A stretch of DNA of 8,496 nt, from contig CAMLFF010000128.1 of NCBI GenBank assembly GCA_946479185.1, forward strand, positions 1 to 8,496. Direction: 5' to 3'. The translations under genes were made by a program, and so were the position numbers. This document shows positions 1 to 6,558 of the stretch, piece after piece (positions within the stretch are counted from its first letter, which is position 1; each line of letters begins with the position of its first letter). The stretch comes from an uncultured Sphingobium sp. GTDB taxonomy: Bacteria > Pseudomonadota > Alphaproteobacteria > Sphingomonadales > Sphingomonadaceae. The notes under the pieces were generated by a model, which was not told the origin of the DNA, did no database searches, and worked only from the letters and a program-made list of their open reading frames with translations.

Positions 1-1109
1 CACCGGAAGCGGCTCCAGCTGCATCCGACGATGCCGCACCCAAAAATGCCGAGAGCGGCACCGCCAATCTCGCCAGCGCTAAGAGCGCGACGGTGGCGGA
101 CCCTGCGATCCCAGAGGGCACCACCATGGTCAAGACCACCGTTCGTGAAGCCTTGCGCGATGCAATGGCCGAGGAGATGCGCCGCGATCCTCGCGTGTTC
201 CTCATGGGTGAGGAAGTCGCCGAATATCAGGGCGCCTACAAGGTCACGCAGGGACTGCTGGATGAATTCGGTGCCAAGCGCGTCATCGATACGCCGATCA
301 CCGAGCATGGCTTTGCCGGCATCGGCGCTGGCGCAGCGATGGGCGGCCTCAAGCCCATCGTCGAGTTCATGACCTTCAACTTCGCGATGCAGGCGATCGA
401 TCAGATCATCAACTCTGCCGCCAAGACCAATTATATGTCCGGTGGCCAGATGCGTTGCCCCATCGTGTTCCGTGGCCCCAATGGCGCCGCGAGCCGCGTT
501 GGCGCACAGCATAGCCAGAATTATGGCCCATGGTACGCCGCCGTTCCCGGCCTTGTCGTCATCGCGCCATATGACGCAGCCGACGCCAAGGGCCTCTTGA
601 AGGCAGCCATCCGCAGCGAAGATCCGGTCGTGTTCCTCGAAAATGAGCTGGTCTATGGCCGCAGCTTCGATGTGCCGCAGCTGGACGATCATGTGCTACC
701 CATCGGCAAGGCGCGCATCGTGCGTGAGGGCAAGGATGTGACGCTGGTGAGCTACTCCATCGGCGTCGGCGTTGCGCTCGACGCTGCTGAGACGTTGGCA
801 GCCGAGGGTATCGAAGCCGAAGTGATCGATCTGCGCACCCTGCGCCCGCTCGATACCGCGACGGTTCTCAAGAGCCTCTCCAAGACCAACCGCCTCGTGG
901 TGGTGGAAGAGGGCTGGCCCGTCTGCTCCATCGCGAGCGAAATTGCCGCCGTCTGCATGGAGCAGGGCTTCGATGATCTCGATGCGCCCGTGCTGCGCGT
1001 CACCAACGAAGATGTGCCGCTGCCTTACGCCGCCAATCTGGAGAAAGCCGCGCTGATCGATGCAGCGCGGGTGGTCACGGCAGCCAAGAAGGTCTGCTAC
1101 CGCAGCTAA
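1..1109 (+). CDS. pdhB: Pyruvate dehydrogenase E1 component, beta subunit (5' partial)
   Basis: This is the beta chain of the thiamine-diphosphate-dependent E1 enzyme, which with the alpha chain decarboxylates pyruvate and acetylates the lipoyl groups of the pyruvate dehydrogenase complex in the cytoplasm. The transketolase-like core begins near nt 126 ([10 protein letters not shown]) and shows the family motifs [13 protein letters not shown] (near nt 207), [45 protein letters not shown] and [16 protein letters not shown]-terminal transketolase domain follows ([17 protein letters not shown]), ending at TAA 1107-1109. The frame stays open to the left edge, and nt 3 to 125 encode an Ala/Pro/Ser-rich linker. 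This fits the known alphaproteobacterial form in which a lipoyl domain is fused to the N-terminus of E1 beta, so the true start lies outside the window. The GTG at 93 and ATG at 126 are internal codons, not starts. pdhA is expected just upstream (inference). Confidence 0.95.
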   Translation, partial: PEAAPAASDDAAPKNAESGTANLASAKSATVADPAIPEGTTMVKTTVREALRDAMAEEMRRDPRVFLMGEEVAEYQGAYKVTQGLLDEFGAKRVIDTPITEHGFAGIGAGAAMGGLKPIVEFMTFNFAMQAIDQIINSAAKTNYMSGGQMRCPIVFRGPNGAASRVGAQHSQNYGPWYAAVPGLVVIAPYDAADAKGLLKAAIRSEDPVVFLENELVYGRSFDVPQLDDHVLPIGKARIVREGKDVTLVSYSIGVGVALDAAETLAAEGIEAEVIDLRTLRPLDTATVLKSLSKTNRLVVVEEGWPVCSIASEIAAVCMEQGFDDLDAPVLRVTNEDVPLPYAANLEKAALIDAARVVTAAKKVCYRS

Positions 1110-1134
1110 GGCGGTGCGGTAATGATGAACGCGC

Positions 1135-1165
1135 CCCCCTTCGGCTCATGAGCAGCTGGAGGGGG
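1135..1165. terminator. Possible hairpin between convergent pdhB and tadE-like genes
   Basis: CCCCCTTC (1135-1142) can pair with GGAGGGGG (1158-1165). The eight-pair stem is mostly G:C with one G-T wobble, and the 15-nt loop contains the palindrome GCTCATGAGC. It lies where pdhB (+) and the tadE-like gene (-) converge and overlaps the last codons of the latter. There is no T-tract on either side, so it would be an atypical terminator. Termination is inferred from position and stem only. Confidence 0.35.
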
Positions 1166-1793
1166 TGACTCCTTCGGTGTTATAAATGGTTGTGAAATCG
1201 CGGGCATCACGGACAGTCATTGCTGCAATGTCGTGAATCACCGTGGCAGGCACCAGGCGCGCTGAAACCAACGGCTGGTAGTTGTACGAGATTTCCACGA
1301 AGATGACGCCACCACTTTGGGGTGCTGTAACTTGCTGTCCTGTTGGACCCACTCCAGCCAAGTCGACGTCGCCCTGAACGCCGTAGCTAGATGCTGCAGT
1401 CCTCAAACCGTAGCAACGCTGCCATTTGATTTGGTAAGTGGTGTTGGTGTCAGAATCTTCCATTGGCTCGACACTGGAGATGATAACCTTGCCTCGCTCG
1501 TGCAGCTTTAATGCGCCTGCCTGCAGATCTGCGCCCATCAGCAAATCGTTAATCTGGGCCTCGGTGATCTTTGGAAGAGCGTTGAGGCTATAGGAGCCAA
1601 TTCTCGATCCGTTGTCTGCGATGTGCAACGCAATCTGGCTCACACGCAGTTTAGTAATTGCAAAATTAGTCAGCTCTGCGCCAGCCATAAAGATACCAAG
1701 CACGAATGGAGCACTTATGGCGAATTCGACGGCGGCGAGCCCGCTTCGGTCGAAACGCAGGCGTTTTGGCATCGATTTTAGAACCTGAATCAT
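1146..1793 (-). CDS. TadE-like pseudopilin / TadE family protein (third gene of tad unit)
   Basis: A 215-residue TadE-like protein. The N-terminus is basic (KSMPKRLRFDR), followed by RSG-LAAVEFAI. Gly18 with Glu at +5 (Glu23) matches the prepilin-like site cut by the Tad prepilin peptidase, and a hydrophobic helix spans about residues 19-41. The rest is a predicted extracytoplasmic domain with only two cysteines, Cys127 and Cys214 (the penultimate residue), which could form a disulfide. TadE and TadF are minor pseudopilins of the tight-adherence (Flp) pilus system, and that role is inferred from the N-terminal motif. The ATG start overlaps the stop of the preceding gene as ATGA (1790-1793), and GAGAGGA lies about 7 nt upstream, so translation is probably coupled. 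The start is well supported; the exact subfamily is not. Confidence 0.82.
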   Translation of the reverse strand: MIQVLKSMPKRLRFDRSGLAAVEFAISAPFVLGIFMAGAELTNFAITKLRVSQIALHIADNGSRIGSYSLNALPKITEAQINDLLMGADLQAGALKLHERGKVIISSVEPMEDSDTNTTYQIKWQRCYGLRTAASSYGVQGDVDLAGVGPTGQQVTAPQSGGVIFVEISYNYQPLVSARLVPATVIHDIAAMTVRDARDFTTIYNTEGVTPSSCS

Positions 1794-2440
1794 GTGCAGG
1801 TCCTCTCTTTGGGAATACCGTCTTTTCCCTGATTGCCATAGGGTTGGTTGGAAAGCACAGTGGCGGCGGAAAGGCTGGTTGTTCCGTTGCCTCCGAGAAG
1901 TTTATCAAGCGGGAACATACGGGGATAACTGACATTCACGCGGTAGACGACATTGTCTCGCGCACCAGCCAGGTTGATCGAATTGCCGCCGTCGGGGTCC
2001 CATACGCCGTTGTTATTTTTGTCCTCGTAGCGATCGCCCGTATTGCAAATTGAATTTCCGTTGGCATCGCTTAACAGGGGCTCGGCCTGCGCCGCTGCGG
2101 CATCGGAGAAGCTGCGGTAGAAACGGCGTGTGATCTCGATATTAGCATGCCTGTGCAGCCGACCGACCTGTTGGCGAACACGGTCATCGATTGTGTCTCG
2201 CGGCGTCGATACATTGCCTGCGGACGCCTCCAACGAACTGTCGCGCGCTGCTTTTTGGACGGCGCCCTGCAGCACGGACTGCATGTAGAGCGTATGTGCC
2301 ACGTCAAATGCGCCGAGCAGCATGATTAGAAGCGTTGGCGCGATGAGCGCGAACTCGACAATCGTCACGCCTCCCTGAGCCTGAAGGATCGAGCGGATGG
2401 GGACGCGGTTCATACCGGCGAGGTGAATGAGGGCGCGCAT
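1790..2440 (-). CDS. TadE-like pseudopilin with Ca-binding-type loop (second gene of tad unit)
   Basis: A 216-residue TadE family protein. QGG-VTIVEFALIAP (about residues 22-35) gives the Gly24/Glu29 prepilin-like processing site, followed by a hydrophobic helix to about residue 45. The remainder is probably extracytoplasmic. Residues 140-148 read DKNNNGVWD, an EF-hand or thrombospondin-3-type DxNxNGxxD loop, preceded by DANGN at 125-129; calcium binding is inferred. There are exactly two cysteines, Cys132 and penultimate Cys215, the same layout as the neighbouring TadE-like protein. The start at 2440 lies 3 nt after the stop of the tadG-like gene (TAA-GCC-ATG). No strong Shine-Dalgarno is seen, which suggests coupled translation. 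Met10 (2413) is an alternative start but has no better ribosome site. Confidence 0.8.
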   Translation of the reverse strand: MRALIHLAGMNRVPIRSILQAQGGVTIVEFALIAPTLLIMLLGAFDVAHTLYMQSVLQGAVQKAARDSSLEASAGNVSTPRDTIDDRVRQQVGRLHRHANIEITRRFYRSFSDAAAAQAEPLLSDANGNSICNTGDRYEDKNNNGVWDPDGGNSINLAGARDNVVYRVNVSYPRMFPLDKLLGGNGTTSLSAATVLSNQPYGNQGKDGIPKERTCT

Positions 2441-2443
2441 GGC

Positions 2444-4642
2444 TTAACTTGCAAGCCGCAGGTCAGCGATCTCGGATGCGATCTGCTTGAACTTCTCGAT
2501 CAAAGCCGCACCATTATCAGCAGAGTAGAAATGTCCTGGCGTCGCGCAATTTCTGAGGCGGGTTTCATCGGCGTCGTCGACGCCACCGCCATAAGAGATC
2601 ACCCAAAGTTTGACGTTCATGTCATCCCTGATGCGCTTGCATAGCGCGACCAACCGGGCATTGACCAAGGCGTCAACCCGCGCATTAACAGCATTGTCGG
2701 TGGACGGGCAACTGCCGAGCTGGCGCAGGTCGATGCAGGTCAGGCCGTAAGCGCCGTAATTCTGGCGAAAAGTCGCGGCCTTACCGTCGGTCATGAAGAT
2801 CAGGTGGCGCTGGATGTTGCCGCCGTCGGAGGTGTAGTCATTCTCGTCAGCGAAAATACCTATCGGTGAAAGAAGGCGCGCGCCCCAGATCATACCGATG
2901 TCGTGGTAGGTGCCAGACCCTGTGAAGGTTAGCCCACTAATATATGAAACGAAGTCACTGGCTTCACCAGCTGTATAATATTCAGCAAGTTTGCGCGACG
3001 GCCTGGGGCAATGATAGTCATGACTGGGTTGCAGTGCGCCCGAAAGTAGGGGCCCCCATTTGCTTGCTTGCGTATCATCCGGCACGAGGTCGATATCCAT
3101 GTCGAGCGCGGTATCTGGAATTGGATCCCAATCATTGCTAGGGTCGCCGTCCGTGTTTTTATATGTCTGCCGTTCTTCAACGCAGCCATCCCAAGTCACG
3201 GTGCGGTCCGCGACAGTCTTAACGGTTGTGTAAGAGCTTGAGCCGGAGAGTTGGACTGTGTTGCTGACTTCGTCGAGTGGCAATATGATAGAGCTAAGCC
3301 ATTCGTCTGACGTGCCTGCTTTCTTCAGGCCAGAAACGTTAAAGGATCTCGGGCCATTATTCCAACCCGGAATGCTATTATAATCATTCCAAGTAATCGC
3401 CTTGGTTGTCTGTTTGCCAGTGCGGGTCACTGTGTAGCTGCGCGTACCAGACTGCAACCTGCAACTGCCTGAGGCCCATACATATTTATAGCCAACGACG
3501 TTGTGATTGTCCTTCTGGCTATAGTTCAGTGTCTGCTTATCCGCCGGATAAGTTGGCGGGTTATTGGTCGTCGTTGCGGTGGCGTCCTGGAGCCCTGCGG
3601 TATCCACATAGTCCAGCATCTTGTTAGGCAACGTACCAATGGTGTTTAGCGCAGGGCAACTGGTAGAATCTTTGCCGGTTGGTCGCTTGGTTCGGCTCGT
3701 GCCGTTTATATTGATGGTCGACCCGCTCGACGTACTCAGGTCCGTCCAGTTCGAGTAGGTGCTTTGGTTATTTCGATTGGTGGGAAGGGCAGGCCAGTTG
3801 CCCCAATCATAAACTGGGGCTTCAGGGCCCAAGGCCCAGGCGCGAACAAGAGTGGCAGCTCGAGCTGTGCGGGACCGGTACGTCCAATTATCTGCAATGA
3901 AGCTATGCGGCAGCAGCTTGCCTACGTTCACATTTACCGCATAGGGAACGAATCCCAGTCGGATGTGCGCCGTGCCAGTATAGGCAGTCGCGGTTGGATC
4001 AGGGGAATCTTCGCTACTGCAGTCCTCGGAAGTGTTCACCTTGAGCAGCGCCTCGTAGAAGCACTTTACCGCGCTTTTGAGCCCATACAGCTTCGCACCA
4101 GTAGCAGGGACATTGCCATTATTGCCGTCGGGGCATGTGGGGCCGGGCGCGCAGTTCATGGATCCCGTGACGTCGAGGACGAACATCACATCCGTATTGG
4201 GAATTTCCATTTTTGCCGTGCACTCCACTGAAAGAGTGCGCTTCGTCATGCCAAAGATTTGCATGACCGACATAGGAACCTCGACGGTTGCTTCGCCCGT
4301 CACAGTTCCAGCATCGCCGTCAAATTCGCGGCTGACCAGGGTCGTACCGTAAGCGCCTGTCCCGAAGTTCGCTCGGAAAAGCTCTTCAGCGCGGCCCTTG
4401 GGGCTCGTCGGGCCATTCTCCGACCAAGCGCCACTGCCCATCGCCTTACGTCCCGCAAGCGCACCAGCGTCACAAGCCTGTTGCAGTCGCGTCTTCGCAA
4501 GGTAGAGACGGCTCATGTCGATCCCGCCACCGATCATGCCCAGCAGCGGCACAATAGCAGCCGCCACGATGGCGATCGTGTTGCCGCGCTGGTCGCGGCC
4601 TAGTCTCGTCATGAATGAGGCGCTTGCCCGGTTGCGCTTCAT
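2444..4642 (-). CDS. TadG-like protein with von Willebrand factor A domain (first gene of tad unit)
   Basis: About 732 residues from the chosen ATG at 4642. Residues about 19-48 (QRGNTIAIVAAAIVPLLGM, then GGGIDMSRLYLAK) are the Tad-like N-terminal membrane anchor of TadG proteins. A von Willebrand A domain follows, with metal-site residues Asp157, Thr159 and Ser161 in FVLDVTGSM, a Thr at about 578 in GSGTYHDIGMIWG, and Asp619 in HLIFMTDGKA. It ends with LWVISYGGG and a C-terminal helix (ALIEKFKQIASEIADL) typical of this family. Between the first and later metal motifs lies an insertion of about 300 residues rich in Thr, Ser, Asn and Tyr. TadG proteins are envelope-anchored parts of Flp pilus systems; the exact task is not known from sequence. 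In-frame alternatives are GTG 4693 and ATG 4654; 4642 is preferred because GAGGG lies 5 nt upstream. Several stretches are only 40-43% GC. Confidence 0.85.
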   Translation of the reverse strand: MKRNRASASFMTRLGRDQRGNTIAIVAAAIVPLLGMIGGGIDMSRLYLAKTRLQQACDAGALAGRKAMGSGAWSENGPTSPKGRAEELFRANFGTGAYGTTLVSREFDGDAGTVTGEATVEVPMSVMQIFGMTKRTLSVECTAKMEIPNTDVMFVLDVTGSMNCAPGPTCPDGNNGNVPATGAKLYGLKSAVKCFYEALLKVNTSEDCSSEDSPDPTATAYTGTAHIRLGFVPYAVNVNVGKLLPHSFIADNWTYRSRTARAATLVRAWALGPEAPVYDWGNWPALPTNRNNQSTYSNWTDLSTSSGSTININGTSRTKRPTGKDSTSCPALNTIGTLPNKMLDYVDTAGLQDATATTTNNPPTYPADKQTLNYSQKDNHNVVGYKYVWASGSCRLQSGTRSYTVTRTGKQTTKAITWNDYNSIPGWNNGPRSFNVSGLKKAGTSDEWLSSIILPLDEVSNTVQLSGSSSYTTVKTVADRTVTWDGCVEERQTYKNTDGDPSNDWDPIPDTALDMDIDLVPDDTQASKWGPLLSGALQPSHDYHCPRPSRKLAEYYTAGEASDFVSYISGLTFTGSGTYHDIGMIWGARLLSPIGIFADENDYTSDGGNIQRHLIFMTDGKAATFRQNYGAYGLTCIDLRQLGSCPSTDNAVNARVDALVNARLVALCKRIRDDMNVKLWVISYGGGVDDADETRLRNCATPGHFYSADNGAALIEKFKQIASEIADLRLAS

Positions 4643-4647
4643 GGATG

Positions 4648-4652
4648 CCCTC
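4648..4652 (-). promoter_or_regulatory. Shine-Dalgarno site that decides the tadG-like start
   Basis: On the minus strand GAGGG (4652 to 4648) is followed by five bases and then ATG at 4642-4640. This is near-ideal spacing. The upstream in-frame ATG at 4654 has only AAAGAA about 10 nt ahead of it, and GTG 4693 has a G-rich but poorly placed upstream stretch. The start at 4642 is therefore preferred, although 4654 remains possible. Confidence 0.55.
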
Positions 4653-4654
4653 AT

Positions 4655-4760
4655 AGTTAACGGTTCTTTGGCCCCACCCGCGGCTTCCGCCACCCAAAGA
4701 CCAATGCTCGCCTTAGCTTGCAGTGGTGCACAAATGCCTAAATCGCGTGGTTGATAGAGA
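4655..4760. promoter_or_regulatory. Divergent promoter region between tad unit and squalene/phytoene synthase-like gene
   Basis: About 105 bases separate the two divergent start regions, so promoters for both directions should lie here or just inside the genes. On the plus strand TTGCAG (4718-4723) and TAAATC (4739-4744) resemble sigma-70 boxes but are only 15 bases apart, which is weak. No clear operator or long inverted repeat was found. A six-codon ATG reading frame (4734-4754) sits just ahead of the plus-strand gene and is probably chance. Confidence 0.3.
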
Positions 4761-5447
4761 GTGAAGAGCGCGCCACTCCCGGGCCTTTCGCCTGCTGATC
4801 TGCCGGTTCTGCCGCGACTTTTGCTGGCCTATGCGCCTACGCAATCACGTCCCTGGCAGCTTCTGTGCTGGCTGCTTGACCAGCGCCTCGCGGCGATCGC
4901 GCGGCGCGGGGGCGATCCGACGATCGCGGCGATCCGCCTGGCTTGGTGGGATGCGGTGCTGGTTGAGGGGGATCTCAGCAAGGGGAGCGGCGAGCCGCTC
5001 GTGGAGCGCTGGCGAGACATCGCGCCGCCCGGCGCAGGCAAAGCGGCAGAGCGGCTGATCGATGGTTGGCGCTACATCGTGACGGAGGAGGCGATGTCTG
5101 ACGATGATCTGCGCGATTATGGTCGCGCACGCGGCGGTGGCCTGTTCGCGCTCCTCGCAGGGGATGAGGGCGACCATCGGCAGCAAGCCATCAATCAGGC
5201 GGGGTCGCTCTGGGCGTTGTGGGATCTTGCCGCCCATGTGCGGGATGATGCGCTCTCGCGCCGCGCACTTGCCGTCGCGCAACAGCTTGTGGCTGAGGGC
5301 AAAGCCAAACCCTCCGGCGCCAATGCACGGCCTCTACGGCTTGCCCACGCTATCATATTGCCGGATATCAAGCGGGGTAACGCACCAAGAAGCGGATTTT
5401 CACCCACCCATTATGGGCGCTTGCTGATTGCCTCTCTGCGCGGGTAA
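4761..5447 (+). CDS. Squalene/phytoene synthase family protein, NDUFAF6-like
   Basis: A 228-residue soluble, helical protein. Early motifs LLLAYAPTQSRPWQLLCWLLD (about residues 20-40) and IRLAWWDAVL (58-67) match the trans-isoprenyl synthase fold branch that carries IRLQWWR, as in mitochondrial complex I assembly factor NDUFAF6 and its alphaproteobacterial homologues. A later part has DYGRARGGGLFALLAGD, equivalent to the second helical motif of the family. True phytoene and squalene synthases carry two Asp-rich DxxxD motifs for prenyl-diphosphate binding. I do not see them here, so an assembly or scaffold role is more likely than terpene synthesis (inference). The start is GTG 4761: in-frame TGA and TAG stops lie immediately upstream and no other standard codon follows closely. 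The upstream GAGA is a poor ribosome site. Confidence 0.8.
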   Translation: MKSAPLPGLSPADLPVLPRLLLAYAPTQSRPWQLLCWLLDQRLAAIARRGGDPTIAAIRLAWWDAVLVEGDLSKGSGEPLVERWRDIAPPGAGKAAERLIDGWRYIVTEEAMSDDDLRDYGRARGGGLFALLAGDEGDHRQQAINQAGSLWALWDLAAHVRDDALSRRALAVAQQLVAEGKAKPSGANARPLRLAHAIILPDIKRGNAPRSGFSPTHYGRLLIASLRG

Positions 5448-5487
5448 CTACGGTTTGGGGTTAGGGTCTCAAACGGGGCAGGGGACT

Positions 5488-5973
5488 ATGGGGCGTTTCA
5501 TGGCGGGGGTGGTGTCGGCTCTGTTGCTGACAGCTGCTGGTCTGTTCTGGTGGCAAGCCGAGGCGGAGCAGGACGCGCAGCCGTTGATCGCCCGTGGTGG
5601 CGCCCGTGCGCAAGCGCCGTCCCTGCCAGGCGCAGGCGATCCCAACGCCAAAGGCGCGCCACCGCCTGCCGTGCCGCAAGCCGATCCGCGCACCCGTGAG
5701 CAGAAGCGCTTCGATCGTTATGACAAGGATCGCAACGGCATCATCACCCGGCCGGAGATGATGGCGAGCCGCACAGCTGCCTTCCGCAAGCTCGATAAAG
5801 ACGGCAACAACCTTCTCTCATTCGAGGAGTGGGCTGCCCGCACATCCGGCCGTTTCGCAACAGCCGATGTGAGCAAGGATGGTAAGCTAACGCCTGCTGA
5901 ATTTGCCACGACGGCGCCCAAGCGATCCATTCGCACGCCTCAATCCGCACCGTGCAAATGTGAGGAAGACTGA
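5488..5973 (+). CDS. Membrane-anchored or secreted EF-hand protein
   Basis: A 161-residue protein. Residues about 5-22 (MAGVVSALLLTAAGLFWW) form a single hydrophobic segment, either a signal anchor or a signal peptide, so the rest should lie outside the cytoplasm. A Pro/Ala-rich stretch (about 43-67) leads to three EF-hand loops: DKDRNGIITRPE (79-90), DKDGNNLLSFEE (103-114, with Asn in place of the usual Gly at loop position 6) and DVSKDGKLTPAE (127-138). These have the Asp/Asn and final Glu ligands for calcium. The C-terminus is CKCEED. An upstream in-frame ATG at 5428 would add a 20-residue non-hydrophobic leader and overlap the previous gene. ATG 5488 is preferred because it puts the hydrophobic segment at the N-terminus and has GGGGCAGGGG just ahead. 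The gene starts 40 nt after the previous one and may share its transcript. Calcium signalling or buffering is inferred. Confidence 0.82.
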   Translation: MGRFMAGVVSALLLTAAGLFWWQAEAEQDAQPLIARGGARAQAPSLPGAGDPNAKGAPPPAVPQADPRTREQKRFDRYDKDRNGIITRPEMMASRTAAFRKLDKDGNNLLSFEEWAARTSGRFATADVSKDGKLTPAEFATTAPKRSIRTPQSAPCKCEED

Positions 5974-5989
5974 TCGCAGCGCTCGCGGA

Positions 5990-6424
5990 TCAAACCTGGA
6001 TCACGCCCTCATCCCCGCCATCCCAGTAGCGGATTGTTTCAGCCGCCACCTTGATCATCACCACGCCCGGCGTGTCGATGCCCTCGGGGAAATAACGATC
6101 GAGATCCTTCGTCCAATGCTCAGCGAAGGCGGCCTTATCCTCAATGAGCGATGCGATGCCCTGCACGCTCACGAACAGTGGAGGACCGCCCAGCATCCCA
6201 ACGGCGCCGGTGTAAGAAAGGCCGACCTCATTGTCAGCGCGAATTTCCAGGATTTTGCGTGACTGAGCATAGGCGAAAAAATAGCTGTCACCATCATAGT
6301 CAACATCACCATTATTGCTCATCGGGCGTGCGCTCACGCCGCCCTCAAGCGAAATTGTGGTCAGCATCGCGAAGTCCAGCTTCGCCATTTTCTTGGAAAG
6401 TTCAGGGAGGGTAAGCTCGGACAT
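5990..6424 (-). CDS. Pyridoxamine 5'-phosphate oxidase family / general stress protein 26-like flavoprotein
   Basis: A 144-residue FMN-binding split-barrel protein. Motifs seen are FAMLTTISLEGGVSARPM (about 18-35), the strand SYFFAYAQSRKILEI (47-61), GLSYTG (68-73) and a C-terminal VVMIKVAAETIRYWDGG (about 121-137) typical of the general stress protein 26 branch. These small cytoplasmic proteins usually bind flavin; their substrates are mostly unknown and they need not be true PdxH enzymes. ATG at 6424 has CGAGG about 8 nt upstream. The gene converges on the EF-hand gene, with 16 bases between stops, and no strong terminator is visible there. Stress-related function is by family only. Confidence 0.85.
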   Translation of the reverse strand: MSELTLPELSKKMAKLDFAMLTTISLEGGVSARPMSNNGDVDYDGDSYFFAYAQSRKILEIRADNEVGLSYTGAVGMLGGPPLFVSVQGIASLIEDKAAFAEHWTKDLDRYFPEGIDTPGVVMIKVAAETIRYWDGGDEGVIQV

Positions 6425-6558
6425 GGATTGGCCTCGTGCGCTGATGAAGGTGCTGGCAGGTCAATCGGTCAACAGCAGATGACGCCATTGGTTCCGGCGA
6501 TCCCGCGCATTGCTAAGCTGGCAAGGAACAATTGTGGGCGCTTCACAGTTTTGAGGGC
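6425..6558. promoter_or_regulatory. Divergent intergenic region with a short direct repeat
   Basis: The region lies between the divergent flavoprotein (-) and lipoprotein (+) starts and should hold both promoters. GGTCAA occurs twice, at 6459-6464 and 6467-6472, with an 8-base period, which could be a half-site pair but may be chance. No confident -35/-10 pair was found. AAGGA at 6523-6527 precedes a TTG at 6532 that is in frame with the lipoprotein. Confidence 0.25.

Noticed and set aside
31..372. Plus-strand frame starting with ATG at 31
   Set aside because: It overlaps pdhB in another frame, is Arg/Ser/Pro-rich as typical of GC-rich shadows, and has no motif. The pdhB frame is clearly the coding one.
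2974..2979. Perfect TATAAT inside the tadG-like gene on the plus strand
   Set aside because: There is no matching -35 box at proper distance and no plus-strand gene downstream. It is likely chance in an AT-rich part of the gene.
3764..4231. Plus-strand open frame of 155 codons opposite the tadG-like gene
   Set aside because: It lies antisense to the vWA metal-motif region, which is clearly coding on the minus strand. No domain or ribosome site supports it.
4643..4693. GTG start at 4693 giving a 749-residue TadG-like protein
   Set aside because: The added 17 residues lie before the conserved Tad anchor and look non-coding, and the GAGGG site favours ATG 4642.
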